Below, piece by piece: positions 1-6,189 of a stretch of 8,361 bases of DNA (the first letter of the stretch is position 1; every line of letters begins with the position of its first letter). Both the position numbers and the translations under genes were made by a program. The notes beneath the pieces are model-generated. The model worked only from the letters and a program-made list of their open reading frames with translations, was not told the origin of the DNA and did no database searches. Source of the DNA: GCA-002715885 sp045561575 (GTDB lineage Bacteria > Bacteroidota > Bacteroidia > Flavobacteriales > BACL11); NCBI GenBank assembly GCA_045561575.1, contig JBJKXM010000032.1, positions 1 to 8,361 on the forward strand, read 5' to 3'.

Positions 1-48
1 ATTATTTCCGGTCAACTTGTTGCTGAACAAATTATAAAAGCAAAATAA
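1..48 (+). CDS. crtI: C-terminal end of probable phytoene desaturase (partial)
   Basis: The window opens inside a reading frame whose last 15 codons read IISGQLVAEQIIKAK and then stop (TAA). The S-G-x-x-V-A-x-x-I pattern is what the C-terminal FAD-binding tail of CrtI-type phytoene desaturases looks like. The stop codon shares one base with the crtB start (TAATG), as expected for crtI directly upstream of crtB in a flavobacterial carotenoid operon. CrtI would desaturate phytoene to lycopene. With only 15 residues visible, the call rests mainly on the neighbour. Confidence 0.72.
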   Translation: MISGQLVAEQIIKAK

Positions 49-884
49 TGAAGAAAATTTTTGACGAAGTATCTCAGAAATGTAGTGAAATTACAACTAA
101 ACACTACAGCACAAGTTTCTCACTTGGAATAAAGTTATTAGATAAAAAAATTCATAACCCAATTTATTCAATTTATGGATTTGTTCGTTTTGCTGACGAA
201 ATAGTTGATAGTTTTCATGATTATAATAAAAAGGAACTTCTTCAACAATTTAAATCTGAAACAAAAGATGCAATAAAAAATAAAATTAGCTTAAACCCAA
301 TACTAAATAGCTTTCAACACGTTGTGAATAAATTCAATATTGAATGGGAGCATATTGAACATTTTCTTAATAGTATGGAAAATGATTTGGAGAAAAAAGA
401 ACATGATCAAGAAAGCTATAAGAAATACATTAAAGGTTCTGCGGAAGCTGTTGGACTAATGTGCTTAAGAGTTTTTTGCAACAATAAAAACCAACTGTAT
501 GATGAGCTTGAAAAGTATGCCGTAAACTTGGGATCTGTATTTCAAAAAGTAAATTTCATTAGAGATATAAGTGCAGATTATAACCAACTACAAAGAGTAT
601 ACTTTCCTGATTTAGATATTAAAAATTTTAATGAAACTGAAAAAGAAAAAATAGAGAATGATATTGAAAGAGAATTTAATTTAGCGCTAATTGGAATTAA
701 AAGACTTCCTACATCTTCAAAAAAAGGAGTCTATCTCGCATACTCATATTACTATAGTTTATTTAACAAAATAAAAGCAATACCAGCAAAAAAAATAATG
801 ACTGAGAGAATTAGAATTCCAGATTTTCTAAAAATTTTAATACTTATTAAGGTTGAATTTAAAAGCTTATTCGGTTTAATATGA
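48..884 (+). CDS. crtB: Phytoene synthase
   Basis: Squalene/phytoene synthase family (trans-isoprenyl diphosphate synthase fold). It condenses two geranylgeranyl diphosphates to phytoene, the first committed carotenoid step, at the inner face of the cytoplasmic membrane. At 278 aa it has the compact length usual for the Bacteroidota form. Visible landmarks are the HYSTSFSLG substrate-pocket segment (residues 19-27), the first Mg-diphosphate Asp motif DEIVD (50-54), a YIKGSAEAVGLMCLRVF helix (about 127-143), and the second Asp motif RDISAD (172-177), followed by RVYFP (183-187). All metal-binding aspartates are present. The ATG overlaps the upstream stop by one base and the 3' end overlaps the next gene by four bases (ATGA), so coupled translation within the carotenoid operon is likely. 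The family call is very secure. Squalene synthase is disfavoured by the crtI and crtZ neighbours. Confidence 0.95.
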   Translation: MKKIFDEVSQKCSEITTKHYSTSFSLGIKLLDKKIHNPIYSIYGFVRFADEIVDSFHDYNKKELLQQFKSETKDAIKNKISLNPILNSFQHVVNKFNIEWEHIEHFLNSMENDLEKKEHDQESYKKYIKGSAEAVGLMCLRVFCNNKNQLYDELEKYAVNLGSVFQKVNFIRDISADYNQLQRVYFPDLDIKNFNETEKEKIENDIEREFNLALIGIKRLPTSSKKGVYLAYSYYYSLFNKIKAIPAKKIMTERIRIPDFLKILILIKVEFKSLFGLI

Positions 885-1339
885 AAAATCTAATTTTATT
901 TATTTTTTTAATCAATGTAAACTATTGTTTCTCTCAAAACATTGAAGATATTCGTGACTTATATTTTACAAAAGAAGTTAACATTAATAAATGTGATTCT
1001 ATTTATAACATTCTAAAACTAATTAAAAATAAAAACAATACTTTATATGCTTATAGCGGAGCAAACTCCCTTTTATATTGTAAGACTATAGACAATGTTT
1101 TTGAAAAATTCAGTTACTTTGAAAAAGGAAAAAATATTATTGAAAAAGCAATAGATAAAGAACCAAATAACATTGAAATTAAATTTCTTAGATACATAAA
1201 TCAAATGAATACCCCATGGTTTTTAAACTACAAAAAAAACATAAAAGAAGACTATAAATTCATTATTTCAAATCTAAATATGATCAAAAGTGAAAAATTA
1301 AAGAATCAAATTATAACAACCTTAAAAGAATACAAATGA
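881..1339 (+). CDS. Exported protein of unknown function inside the carotenoid operon
   Basis: A 152-aa protein starting with a clear Sec signal peptide: Lys at position 2-3, hydrophobic 4-12, then CFSQ-N around 16-20, a Bacteroidota-style signal peptidase I site. Cys16 lacks a lipobox context, so I do not call it a lipoprotein. The mature part is predicted mostly helical. Residues about 78-105 (FSYFEKGKNIIEKAI, then EPNNIEIKFLRY) resemble a TPR-like helix pair. The segment NTPWFLNYKKNIKEDYKFI (110-128) looks like a family signature. I recall similar uncharacterised proteins between crtB and crtZ in other Flavobacteriia, but no function. It overlaps both neighbours by four bases (ATGA at each end), so it is firmly embedded in the operon. 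A periplasmic role in carotenoid placement or handling is only guilt by association. Confidence 0.88.
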   Translation: MKNLILFIFLINVNYCFSQNIEDIRDLYFTKEVNINKCDSIYNILKLIKNKNNTLYAYSGANSLLYCKTIDNVFEKFSYFEKGKNIIEKAIDKEPNNIEIKFLRYINQMNTPWFLNYKKNIKEDYKFIISNLNMIKSEKLKNQIITTLKEYK

Positions 1340-1773
1340 TTGTAAATGGTTTAATTGTAATATTTACTTTTTTCTTTATGGAATTTGTCGCATGGTTTGC
1401 TCACAAATATATAATGCATGGATTTTTATGGTCTTTACATAAAGATCATCACCAAGTAGATCCAAATAAAAAATTTCAAAAAAACGACTATTTCTTTTTG
1501 ATCTTTGCCATACCATCAATTGTTTGTTTTGTTTTAGGAGCTGAAAATTACAACTATCTATTTTTTATAGGTATCGGAATAGTTTTATATGGTCTAGCAT
1601 ACTTTATTATTCATGAAATTATAATCCACAGAAGACTTCCACCACCGTCAAAAACTAAAAGCAAATATATTATTGCTATAAGAAAAGCGCATAAAATTCA
1701 TCATAAAAATAGAAATAAAGATCACTGTATTAATTTTGGGATGTTAGTTGTTCCTTGGAAATACTTTAAATAA
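1336..1773 (+). CDS. crtZ: Beta-carotene 3-hydroxylase
   Basis: Membrane di-iron hydroxylase of the fatty acid hydroxylase superfamily. It adds hydroxyls to the beta-ionone rings, converting beta-carotene through beta-cryptoxanthin to zeaxanthin. The 145-aa length fits bacterial CrtZ. The full histidine set is present: HKYIMH (23-28), HKDHH (35-39), HEIIIH (93-98) and HKIHH (119-123), with FGMLVVPWKYF (134-144) closing the domain as in the family. Hydrophobic segments lie at about 2-20, 53-68 and 74-95. It starts four bases inside the preceding gene and appears to be the last gene of the operon: a perfect 10-bp AT-only hairpin and convergent genes follow directly. The lycopene cyclase gene often found next to crtZ in flavobacteria is not here, so the beta-carotene substrate must be made by an enzyme encoded elsewhere or upstream. 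Confidence 0.95.
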   Translation: MIVNGLIVIFTFFFMEFVAWFAHKYIMHGFLWSLHKDHHQVDPNKKFQKNDYFFLIFAIPSIVCFVLGAENYNYLFFIGIGIVLYGLAYFIIHEIIIHRRLPPPSKTKSKYIIAIRKAHKIHHKNRNKDHCINFGMLVVPWKYFK

Positions 1774-1794
1774 TTTATAAAAACTTATAAATTA
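1771..1794. terminator. AT-only hairpin between convergent crtZ and lipoprotein gene
   Basis: Perfect inverted repeat TAATTTATAA / TTATAAATTA with an AAAC loop (10-bp stem). The stem starts with the crtZ stop codon and ends with the stop codon of the - strand lipoprotein gene, so it fills the whole space between convergent genes. It has no G or C in the stem and no long T run after it on the + strand. If it terminates transcription at all it would be weak or of a non-standard type. A similar sequence lies behind waaA. Confidence 0.4.
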
Positions 1795-1947
1795 ATGAGT
1801 TTGAATTTTAATTGATTCGTATTTAATTGAATCATTCGGAACTAATTTTTCTTTTTTATATACATCTACATTTTTTTTATTTCCACAAGAAGAAAACAAA
1901 AGAAAAAAAAGTAATAAACTAAGACCTATGTTGCATGATTTTTTCAT
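1792..1947 (-). CDS. Tiny predicted lipoprotein, unknown function
   Basis: The 51-aa product has a basic start (MKK), a hydrophobic stretch (residues 7-18) and LLFSSC ending at Cys21, a lipobox of the loose kind common in Bacteroidota. The mature lipoprotein would be 31 aa, hydrophilic and Lys-rich (CGNKKNVDVYKKEKL at its start). I chose the internal ATG at 1947 over the longer frame from 2001 because only the shorter form puts a signal peptide at the N-terminus. Even so, its first 29 bases overlap the end of the djlA-like gene in another frame, which suggests coupled translation. No TerB, DnaJ or other domain is seen. The signal peptide gives fair confidence that this is a real gene, but very small lipoproteins can also be remnants. 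Confidence 0.62.
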   Translation of the reverse strand: MKKSCNIGLSLLLFFLLFSSCGNKKNVDVYKKEKLVPNDSIKYESIKIQTH

Positions 1948-2620
1948 ATGCCTCTTGAATAGAAAGAAATTTTTCGTTTGCCAATTTAACAATGTCGTCA
2001 CTCACTCCTTGTAATTTGTCAGGATGATATTTCATAACAAGTTTTCTGTATGATTTTTTAATTTCATCAATACTAGCTTTTTTATCAACTTCAAGTATTT
2101 TGTAATAATTATCTAAAGAAGAAGAACCCTTAACAAACATTGCAGAAATTGATTGAAAATCTTGAGAACTTACATTTAAATAAGTTGCAATCTTATTAAT
2201 CAAATTGATTTCAGACTGATGAACTTCATTATCACTAGATGCTACTCCAAAAAGAAAATGAACAATTTGAAGTCTTGAGGCATGATTTATAGATTGTGTT
2301 AATTGCAAACAAATTGCTCTTAACTGTGAAGATAAAGACTGTTTGTTTAAAGTATTAAATATTTCAAAATACTTTTTCGCTTTGATTTCACCAAATGTTC
2401 TGGAGAAAAATGTTTTAACATAATTTAACTCTTCTTGTCTAATTCGACCATCTGCTTTTATAACTAAAGACGCTAAAATTAAAAGGGAAATCTCATACGC
2501 TTTTTCATTATCATTCTTTCCAGTAAAAAAGTTTTTTCCAATATAGTACCCAATAATTGCACCAATTGGCCCACCAAAAAACCAACCTGCTCCTATTCCA
2601 ACCCATTTACCTATTGACAT
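1919..2620 (-). CDS. TerB-DnaJ domain protein (DjlA-like cochaperone)
   Basis: The 233-aa protein has three parts. Residues about 7-32 form a glycine-rich hydrophobic stretch (WVGIGAGWFFGGPIGAIIGY), probably a membrane anchor or glycine-zipper-like segment. Residues about 38-165 look like a TerB-type helical domain, with acidic motifs KADGRIRQEE (55-64) and SDNEVHQSE (129-137) at the two equivalent positions. Residues about 171-230 are a J domain beginning NYYKILEVD, with the HPD triad at 199-201 that stimulates DnaK ATPase. The domain order matches DjlA, a membrane-linked J protein, although E. coli DjlA is longer. It lies 32 bp after the transporter gene, so it may share that transcript. 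A TAATTTTG box just upstream could give it a promoter of its own. The client or partner is unknown. J-domain activity is well supported; the djlA symbol is not certain. Confidence 0.85.
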   Translation of the reverse strand: MSIGKWVGIGAGWFFGGPIGAIIGYYIGKNFFTGKNDNEKAYEISLLILASLVIKADGRIRQEELNYVKTFFSRTFGEIKAKKYFEIFNTLNKQSLSSQLRAICLQLTQSINHASRLQIVHFLFGVASSDNEVHQSEINLINKIATYLNVSSQDFQSISAMFVKGSSSLDNYYKILEVDKKASIDEIKKSYRKLVMKYHPDKLQGVSDDIVKLANEKFLSIQEAYEKIMQHRS

Positions 2621-2634
2621 AACATTGTTTTTGA

Positions 2635-2642
2635 CAAAATTA
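2635..2642 (-). promoter_or_regulatory. Possible -7 box (TAATTTTG) for the TerB-DnaJ gene
   Basis: TAATTTTG on the - strand is a full match to the Bacteroidota -7 consensus TAnnTTTG and ends 14 bases before the ATG at 2620. No TTG -33 element is seen at the right distance, so it may be chance in AT-rich DNA or a weak internal promoter. Confidence 0.25.
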
Positions 2643-2652
2643 ATGCTATTTT

Positions 2653-3891
2653 TTAATTTGAATTTTTTCTTTCATAAGAAAGAATTAATAAATAATAACT
2701 AAAAACCCCAATTGTATATAATACTGCTGTCAAATAAAATATTGTGGAATATGTATAACCAGAATCTATTAAAAAACGAAAAATTTGTGAGCTAAAATAC
2801 CAGCTTCCGCTCCAAATGGCAGACATCACTGCACTTAACATTTCTTGATTACTTTTACCTACATAATTCATTGTTAATTCTGATGTCATTGGAGCAGCTA
2901 AATTCATAAGGGGTGCTCTTAATAAATAACAAAAAAGAGCAATGGGAAGAGCAAACCAATAGTCCTTAAAAAGCTCTGTAGTTGCCAAAATAACTAAAGC
3001 AATAACCGCTATGCTTTGGCTTATAGTTATACCCTTTTTAAAACCAAATTTCCTTTTTACATTCGGAACAAATAATGAGCTTATTGCAACTAAAAGACTC
3101 GTACATGAACCAATGAGTGCAAACTCCGATGCTTCAATCATAAAGTTATGAAAGAAAAATAAATTTATAAATGGAATAGTCAAACCTGCGCCAATTGCTA
3201 TAATCAATGTTGGAATTGTAGCCTTAACAATTAATAACCAATCTAAATCTTTTATGAAGTTTTTTTTATTACCCGAATCATTTAAAATTGGATTATCAGT
3301 ATTTAAATTAAATAAATACCTTAATCCAAAAAATCCAATTAAGGAGATAAGAATTAAAACTTCACCATCGTCAATTGTAGTTAAATTATCAAATAAAAAA
3401 ATTAACATACCACTAAAAATCATACCAAAACTATGAGTTGCAAAACTTAAAGAAATGGCATGCGATTGATTTTCTGCAAGAGTATTTCTCATAATATAGG
3501 GCAAAACACTAATTTGAAAACAACTAAATAATACACCCCATAATATAAATAGCGATGGCAAAATATTTTTTAAATCGTTTTGAATAGCTAAAACAACTGA
3601 AATAGCTATTATTGGAACCCCAATATTGCCTAAAATTAAAAAAGGTTTTAGAACTTTACCCTTAATAAAAAATCCTAAAGGAAAGGCAAGTAACATGACT
3701 GCCAGAAATCTAAATGAGATAAAGTGTGCAATCTCTGAATCAGAAAAAGAATTTTTTGCTAAGTAGATATTTAATATTAAAAAAAAAGCACCACCAACTA
3801 TTTGAACAAAAAATTGAGCTTTAATAACACTTAAAATATGATTTTCAAGATGCTTATAATTCAATAACAAATTTTTAAAAACTGAAAACAT
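2653..3891 (-). CDS. MFS-type membrane transporter, substrate unknown
   Basis: A 412-aa integral membrane protein with about twelve hydrophobic segments in two halves. A hydrophilic central loop lies around residues 195-215 (contains NTDNPILNDSGNKKN), the usual 6+6 plan of the major facilitator superfamily. Basic cytoplasmic loops sit where MFS motif A and its repeat normally lie: KGKVLKP (77-83) after TM2 and PNVKRKFGFKKG (276-287) after TM8. The stretch RAPLMNLAAPMTSELTMNYV (325-344) is polar for a membrane helix and may line the substrate path. Nothing identifies the cargo. It is the first gene of a leftward set with the TerB-DnaJ protein and the small lipoprotein, and it diverges from folE across a 110-bp promoter region. 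The fold call is good. Function as exporter or importer cannot be told from sequence alone. Confidence 0.85.
   Translation of the reverse strand: MFSVFKNLLLNYKHLENHILSVIKAQFFVQIVGGAFFLILNIYLAKNSFSDSEIAHFISFRFLAVMLLAFPLGFFIKGKVLKPFLILGNIGVPIIAISVVLAIQNDLKNILPSLFILWGVLFSCFQISVLPYIMRNTLAENQSHAISLSFATHSFGMIFSGMLIFLFDNLTTIDDGEVLILISLIGFFGLRYLFNLNTDNPILNDSGNKKNFIKDLDWLLIVKATIPTLIIAIGAGLTIPFINLFFFHNFMIEASEFALIGSCTSLLVAISSLFVPNVKRKFGFKKGITISQSIAVIALVILATTELFKDYWFALPIALFCYLLRAPLMNLAAPMTSELTMNYVGKSNQEMLSAVMSAIWSGSWYFSSQIFRFLIDSGYTYSTIFYLTAVLYTIGVFSYYLLILSYERKNSN
3719..3732 (+). repeat. 14-base motif, copy 1 (inside transporter gene)
   Basis: ATAAAGTGTGCAAT, matching the shared form ATAAAGTGTRYAAT. On the - strand it encodes part of IAHFI in the transporter, so coding constraint may explain its sequence. 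Confidence 0.4.
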
Positions 3892-3899
3892 ACCAAATA

Positions 3900-3913
3900 A
3901 TAAAGTGTATAAT
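3900..3913 (+). repeat. 14-base motif, copy 2 (leader of transporter gene)
   Basis: ATAAAGTGTATAAT, differing from copy 3 at one base. It lies 9 bases upstream of the transporter ATG. With copy 3 the identity extends two bases to the left (TAATAAAGTGTA, 12 of 12). Confidence 0.5.
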
Positions 3914-3940
3914 TAAAGGATTTGAATTAGAATATTATCA

Positions 3941-3974
3941 TTGCAAAAATACCAAAGAAAAGGTAGTATATTTA
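3941..3974 (+). promoter_or_regulatory. Candidate promoter for folE-fabD
   Basis: TTG at 3941-3943 and TATATTTA at 3967-3974, which matches TAnnTTTG in all but the last base. The spacer is 23 bases, the upper end of what is seen in flavobacterial promoters. Transcription would start roughly 20 bases before the GTG. It overlaps the promoter proposed for the opposite strand. Confidence 0.35.
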
Positions 3975-3978
3975 CAAA
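3944..3978 (-). promoter_or_regulatory. Candidate promoter for the transporter gene set
   Basis: Reading leftwards, TTTG at 3978-3975, a 23-base spacer, then TATTTTTG at 3951-3944, a full match to the Bacteroidota -7 box TAnnTTTG. It would give a leader of about 45 bases before the ATG at 3891. Its two boxes sit directly beside those of the folE promoter, so the two promoters would compete for polymerase. Confidence 0.4.
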
Positions 3979-3996
3979 AAAATCAAACTATTATTA

Positions 3997-4010
3997 ATAA
4001 AGTGTACAAT
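3997..4010 (+). repeat. 14-base motif, copy 3 (over the folE start codon)
   Basis: ATAAAGTGTACAAT. The GTG within it (4002-4004) is the start codon chosen for folE, and it contains the palindrome TGTACA. A protein bound here would cover the folE start. Confidence 0.5.
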
Positions 4011-4556
4011 AAAAACCTAGCAAAAAATATTAAAGAAGTATTAAAAGAAATAGGTGAAAATCCTGAGAGAGAAGGGTTATTAAAAACACCTGAAAGAGTT
4101 GCAAAGTCACTAGATTTTTTAACAAATGGTTATGACTTAAATCCTTCTGAGATTTTAAATAAAGCAATGTTTAAGGAACAATATAGCCAGATGGTCTTAG
4201 TAAAAGACATTGAATTATACTCACTTTGTGAACACCACATGTTGCCATTTTTTGGCAAAGCTCATGTTGCCTATATCCCAAACGGACATATTGTGGGGCT
4301 AAGTAAAATCCCAAGAATCGTTGATGTTTTTGCAAGAAGACTACAAGTACAAGAAAGACTTACTGATCAAATTAAAGATTGTCTGCAAGAAACATTAAAC
4401 CCAAAAGGAGTAGCTGTAGTTATAGAAGCTCAACATTTGTGTATGCAAATGAGAGGAGTCGAAAAACAGCACTCTTCAACAACATCTTCAGCATTTTCAG
4501 GATTATTTTTAAAAGATGAAAAGACAAGATCAGAATTTATGAACTTAATTAATTAA
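4002..4556 (+). CDS. folE: GTP cyclohydrolase I
   Basis: Converts GTP to 7,8-dihydroneopterin triphosphate, the entry step to tetrahydrofolate and other pterins. It works as a cytosolic homodecamer. The 184-aa product is complete. Zinc ligands are Cys76 and His79 in LCEHHMLPF and Cys147 in HLCM; catalytic His78 and His145 are also present. GENPEREGLLKTPERVAKS (18-36) is the family's N-terminal signature and RGVEKQ...TTSSAFSG (151-167) the C-terminal one. The start is GTG at 4002. The frame stays open upstream but has no ATG, and GTG gives the N-terminus normal for the short form of the family. There is no visible Shine-Dalgarno site, usual for this phylum. fabD starts 3 bases after the stop, so the two are probably co-transcribed. 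The GTG lies inside a repeated 14-base motif. Very sure of function, fairly sure of the start. Confidence 0.96.
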   Translation: MYNKNLAKNIKEVLKEIGENPEREGLLKTPERVAKSLDFLTNGYDLNPSEILNKAMFKEQYSQMVLVKDIELYSLCEHHMLPFFGKAHVAYIPNGHIVGLSKIPRIVDVFARRLQVQERLTDQIKDCLQETLNPKGVAVVIEAQHLCMQMRGVEKQHSSTTSSAFSGLFLKDEKTRSEFMNLIN

Positions 4557-4559
4557 TAT

Positions 4560-5441
4560 ATGAAAGCATTTGTTTTCCCAGGCCAAGGAGCTCAATTTAC
4601 TGGAATGGGCAAAGATCTTTTTGATAATTCTAAGCTTGCAAAAGATATGTTTCATCAAGCTAATGACATTTTAAAATTTAACATTACAGATATAATGTTT
4701 GGTGATGATAGCGAAGCACTAAAAGAAACTAGGATTACTCAGCCTGCTATCTTTCTACACTCAGTGATTTTAGCAAAGTTAATGGACAATCAATTTAATC
4801 CAGATTTTGTTGCAGGACATTCCCTTGGAGAATTTTCAGCTTTAGTAGCAGCTAGATACATTAACTTTGAAGATGGATTAATGTTAGTTAAAAAAAGAGC
4901 AAATGCAATGCAAAAAGCATGCGAAGACAATCCGTCAACTATGGCTGCAATATTAGGCTTAGAAAATAATATCGTTGAACAAGTCTGTGAAGAAATTAAT
5001 GAAGTAGTAGTGGCTGCTAATTACAATTGTCCAGGTCAACTAGTAATTTCTGGAACTTATAAAGGAATAGATTTAGCATGTGAAAAACTAATTGAAGCTG
5101 GTGCAAGACGAGCTTTAAAGCTACCTGTGGGAGGAGCATTTCATTCTCCTTTAATGGAATCTGCAAAAAATGATTTACAAGAAGCAATAAATCAAACAAT
5201 TATTCATGATGGGATTGCTCCTATTTTTCAAAATATTTCTGCTGTGGCTACAACTGACAAAGAGATAATTAAAAAAAATCTAATTGATCAGTTAACTGGT
5301 CCAGTAAAATGGACTCAAATAATGCAAAACATGATTACATCTGGCCTTTCACAAGTAGTTGAAGTTGGGCCAGGAAAAGTTCTTCAAGGTTTATTTAAAA
5401 AAATTGACCGAGAAATCTCTACACAAAGTGCAACATTATAA
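4560..5441 (+). CDS. fabD: Malonyl-CoA:ACP transacylase
   Basis: Moves the malonyl group from CoA to acyl carrier protein, feeding type II fatty acid synthesis in the cytosol. The 293-aa length is close to the typical size. Visible are the oxyanion-hole motif FPGQGAQ (6-12), the nucleophile elbow GHSLG with Ser88, the malonate-binding Arg113 (KKRANAM), the catalytic His195 in GGAFHSPLM, and the closing VEVGPGKVLQGL (267-278). The catalytic set is intact. It follows folE by 3 bases, with no fab genes beside it in the window, so regulation is tied to folE rather than to a fab cluster. Its last 6 bases overlap the end of the - strand phosphatase gene, leaving no room for a terminator between them. 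Confidence 0.96.
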   Translation: MKAFVFPGQGAQFTGMGKDLFDNSKLAKDMFHQANDILKFNITDIMFGDDSEALKETRITQPAIFLHSVILAKLMDNQFNPDFVAGHSLGEFSALVAARYINFEDGLMLVKKRANAMQKACEDNPSTMAAILGLENNIVEQVCEEINEVVVAANYNCPGQLVISGTYKGIDLACEKLIEAGARRALKLPVGGAFHSPLMESAKNDLQEAINQTIIHDGIAPIFQNISAVATTDKEIIKKNLIDQLTGPVKWTQIMQNMITSGLSQVVEVGPGKVLQGLFKKIDREISTQSATL

Positions 5442-6170
5442 AGTGTTATTTTTTAAAAATTTACCATTTACAAGCTCATGCCAAAGCGGAAGAGATTGGC
5501 ATTTATAATATAATTTGGCATGATCCATATTATGACAATCTGAACCAATAAATGAAACAAATTTATTCTTAATTAATAAAGAAGCATTATGCTTAACTTG
5601 TGGAGAATAATATCCAGTAAGTGACAAAAGATTTAATTGAAATAAAACTCCTCTATTGTTCAAAGATTGATAATCATCAATAGTAAAATATTGATACCTA
5701 GCTGGATGAGCTAAAACAACTATATATCCTTCTAGTTGAAGTTTAAAAATTATATCATCCATATTTCTTGGAGGTTCTAAAAAAGAAAACTCAATCAATA
5801 TGTGCTTGCCATCTAAAGTTAGAAACTTCTCCTTACCGATTCTTTGCTCAAAGTCATAATCAACATAATACTCTGCCGCCGCACTTATTTCAATATCAAC
5901 ATCGCTTTTTTTCAAGGCTAATTTTAACTTTTCTAGTCCGGAATTAATAATCTTAGGAGTATTTTGATACAAGTCGCTCATTATATGAGGTGTTGTGATA
6001 ATTTTAGAAAAGCCCAATTTTTTAAGCTCTCTAATCATTGATATACTATCCTCCAAATTTTTAGCGCCATCATCAATGTTGGGTATTAAATGAGAATGAA
6101 TATCTACTCGAATATCAGAAAAATTAATGGGCTCTAAATTTTTCGGAGTTTTTTTAAACCAGCCAAACAT
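5436..6170 (-). CDS. PHP-family protein-tyrosine phosphatase, CpsB/CapC (YwqE) type
   Basis: A 244-aa metal-dependent phosphatase of the PHP superfamily. Characterised relatives (Streptococcus CpsB, Bacillus YwqE) dephosphorylate the tyrosine kinases that control capsule and exopolysaccharide export. Metal-binding motifs are all present in order: DIHSH (23-27), DDGA (33-36), TTPH (59-62), Glu100 in SAAAEYY, LAHPARY (153-159) and GSDCH (209-213). No signal peptide is seen, so it should be cytosolic; the first 20 residues are a short Lys-rich lead. Unlike many relatives it has no tyrosine kinase or export gene beside it in the window, so its target is unclear. It is monocistronic here, with a well-formed promoter at 6190-6216, and it converges on fabD with a 6-bp overlap. 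Family call strong. Protein-tyrosine phosphatase activity is inferred from relatives; other phosphoester activity is possible. Confidence 0.88.
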   Translation of the reverse strand: MFGWFKKTPKNLEPINFSDIRVDIHSHLIPNIDDGAKNLEDSISMIRELKKLGFSKIITTPHIMSDLYQNTPKIINSGLEKLKLALKKSDVDIEISAAAEYYVDYDFEQRIGKEKFLTLDGKHILIEFSFLEPPRNMDDIIFKLQLEGYIVVLAHPARYQYFTIDDYQSLNNRGVLFQLNLLSLTGYYSPQVKHNASLLIKNKFVSFIGSDCHNMDHAKLYYKCQSLPLWHELVNGKFLKNNTL

Positions 6171-6189
6171 AAAAGATTTGATTTTAAGA

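Noticed and set aside
1813..1834. TGATTC / GAATCA inverted repeat with 10-base loop
   Set aside because: It lies within the lipoprotein coding region, has only a 6-bp AT-rich stem and no T run, so chance is the simplest explanation.
1948..2001. Longer start for the lipoprotein gene (ATG at 2001)
   Set aside because: It would place 18 residues before the signal peptide and lengthen the overlap with the cochaperone gene. The ATG at 1947 gives a normal lipoprotein N-terminus.
3254..3436. 60-codon + strand open frame
   Set aside because: It lies wholly inside the transporter gene on the opposite strand, has no homology-like motifs and reads as low-complexity Lys/Ile-rich sequence, as expected of a shadow frame.
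3924..4001. N-terminal extension of folE
   Set aside because: The frame is open upstream but has no ATG, contains both candidate promoters, and family members of this short type start about where the GTG lies.
5017..5199. 60-codon - strand open frame
   Set aside because: It lies opposite fabD, whose catalytic motifs cover this stretch. The Leu-rich reading is a by-product of the complementary strand.
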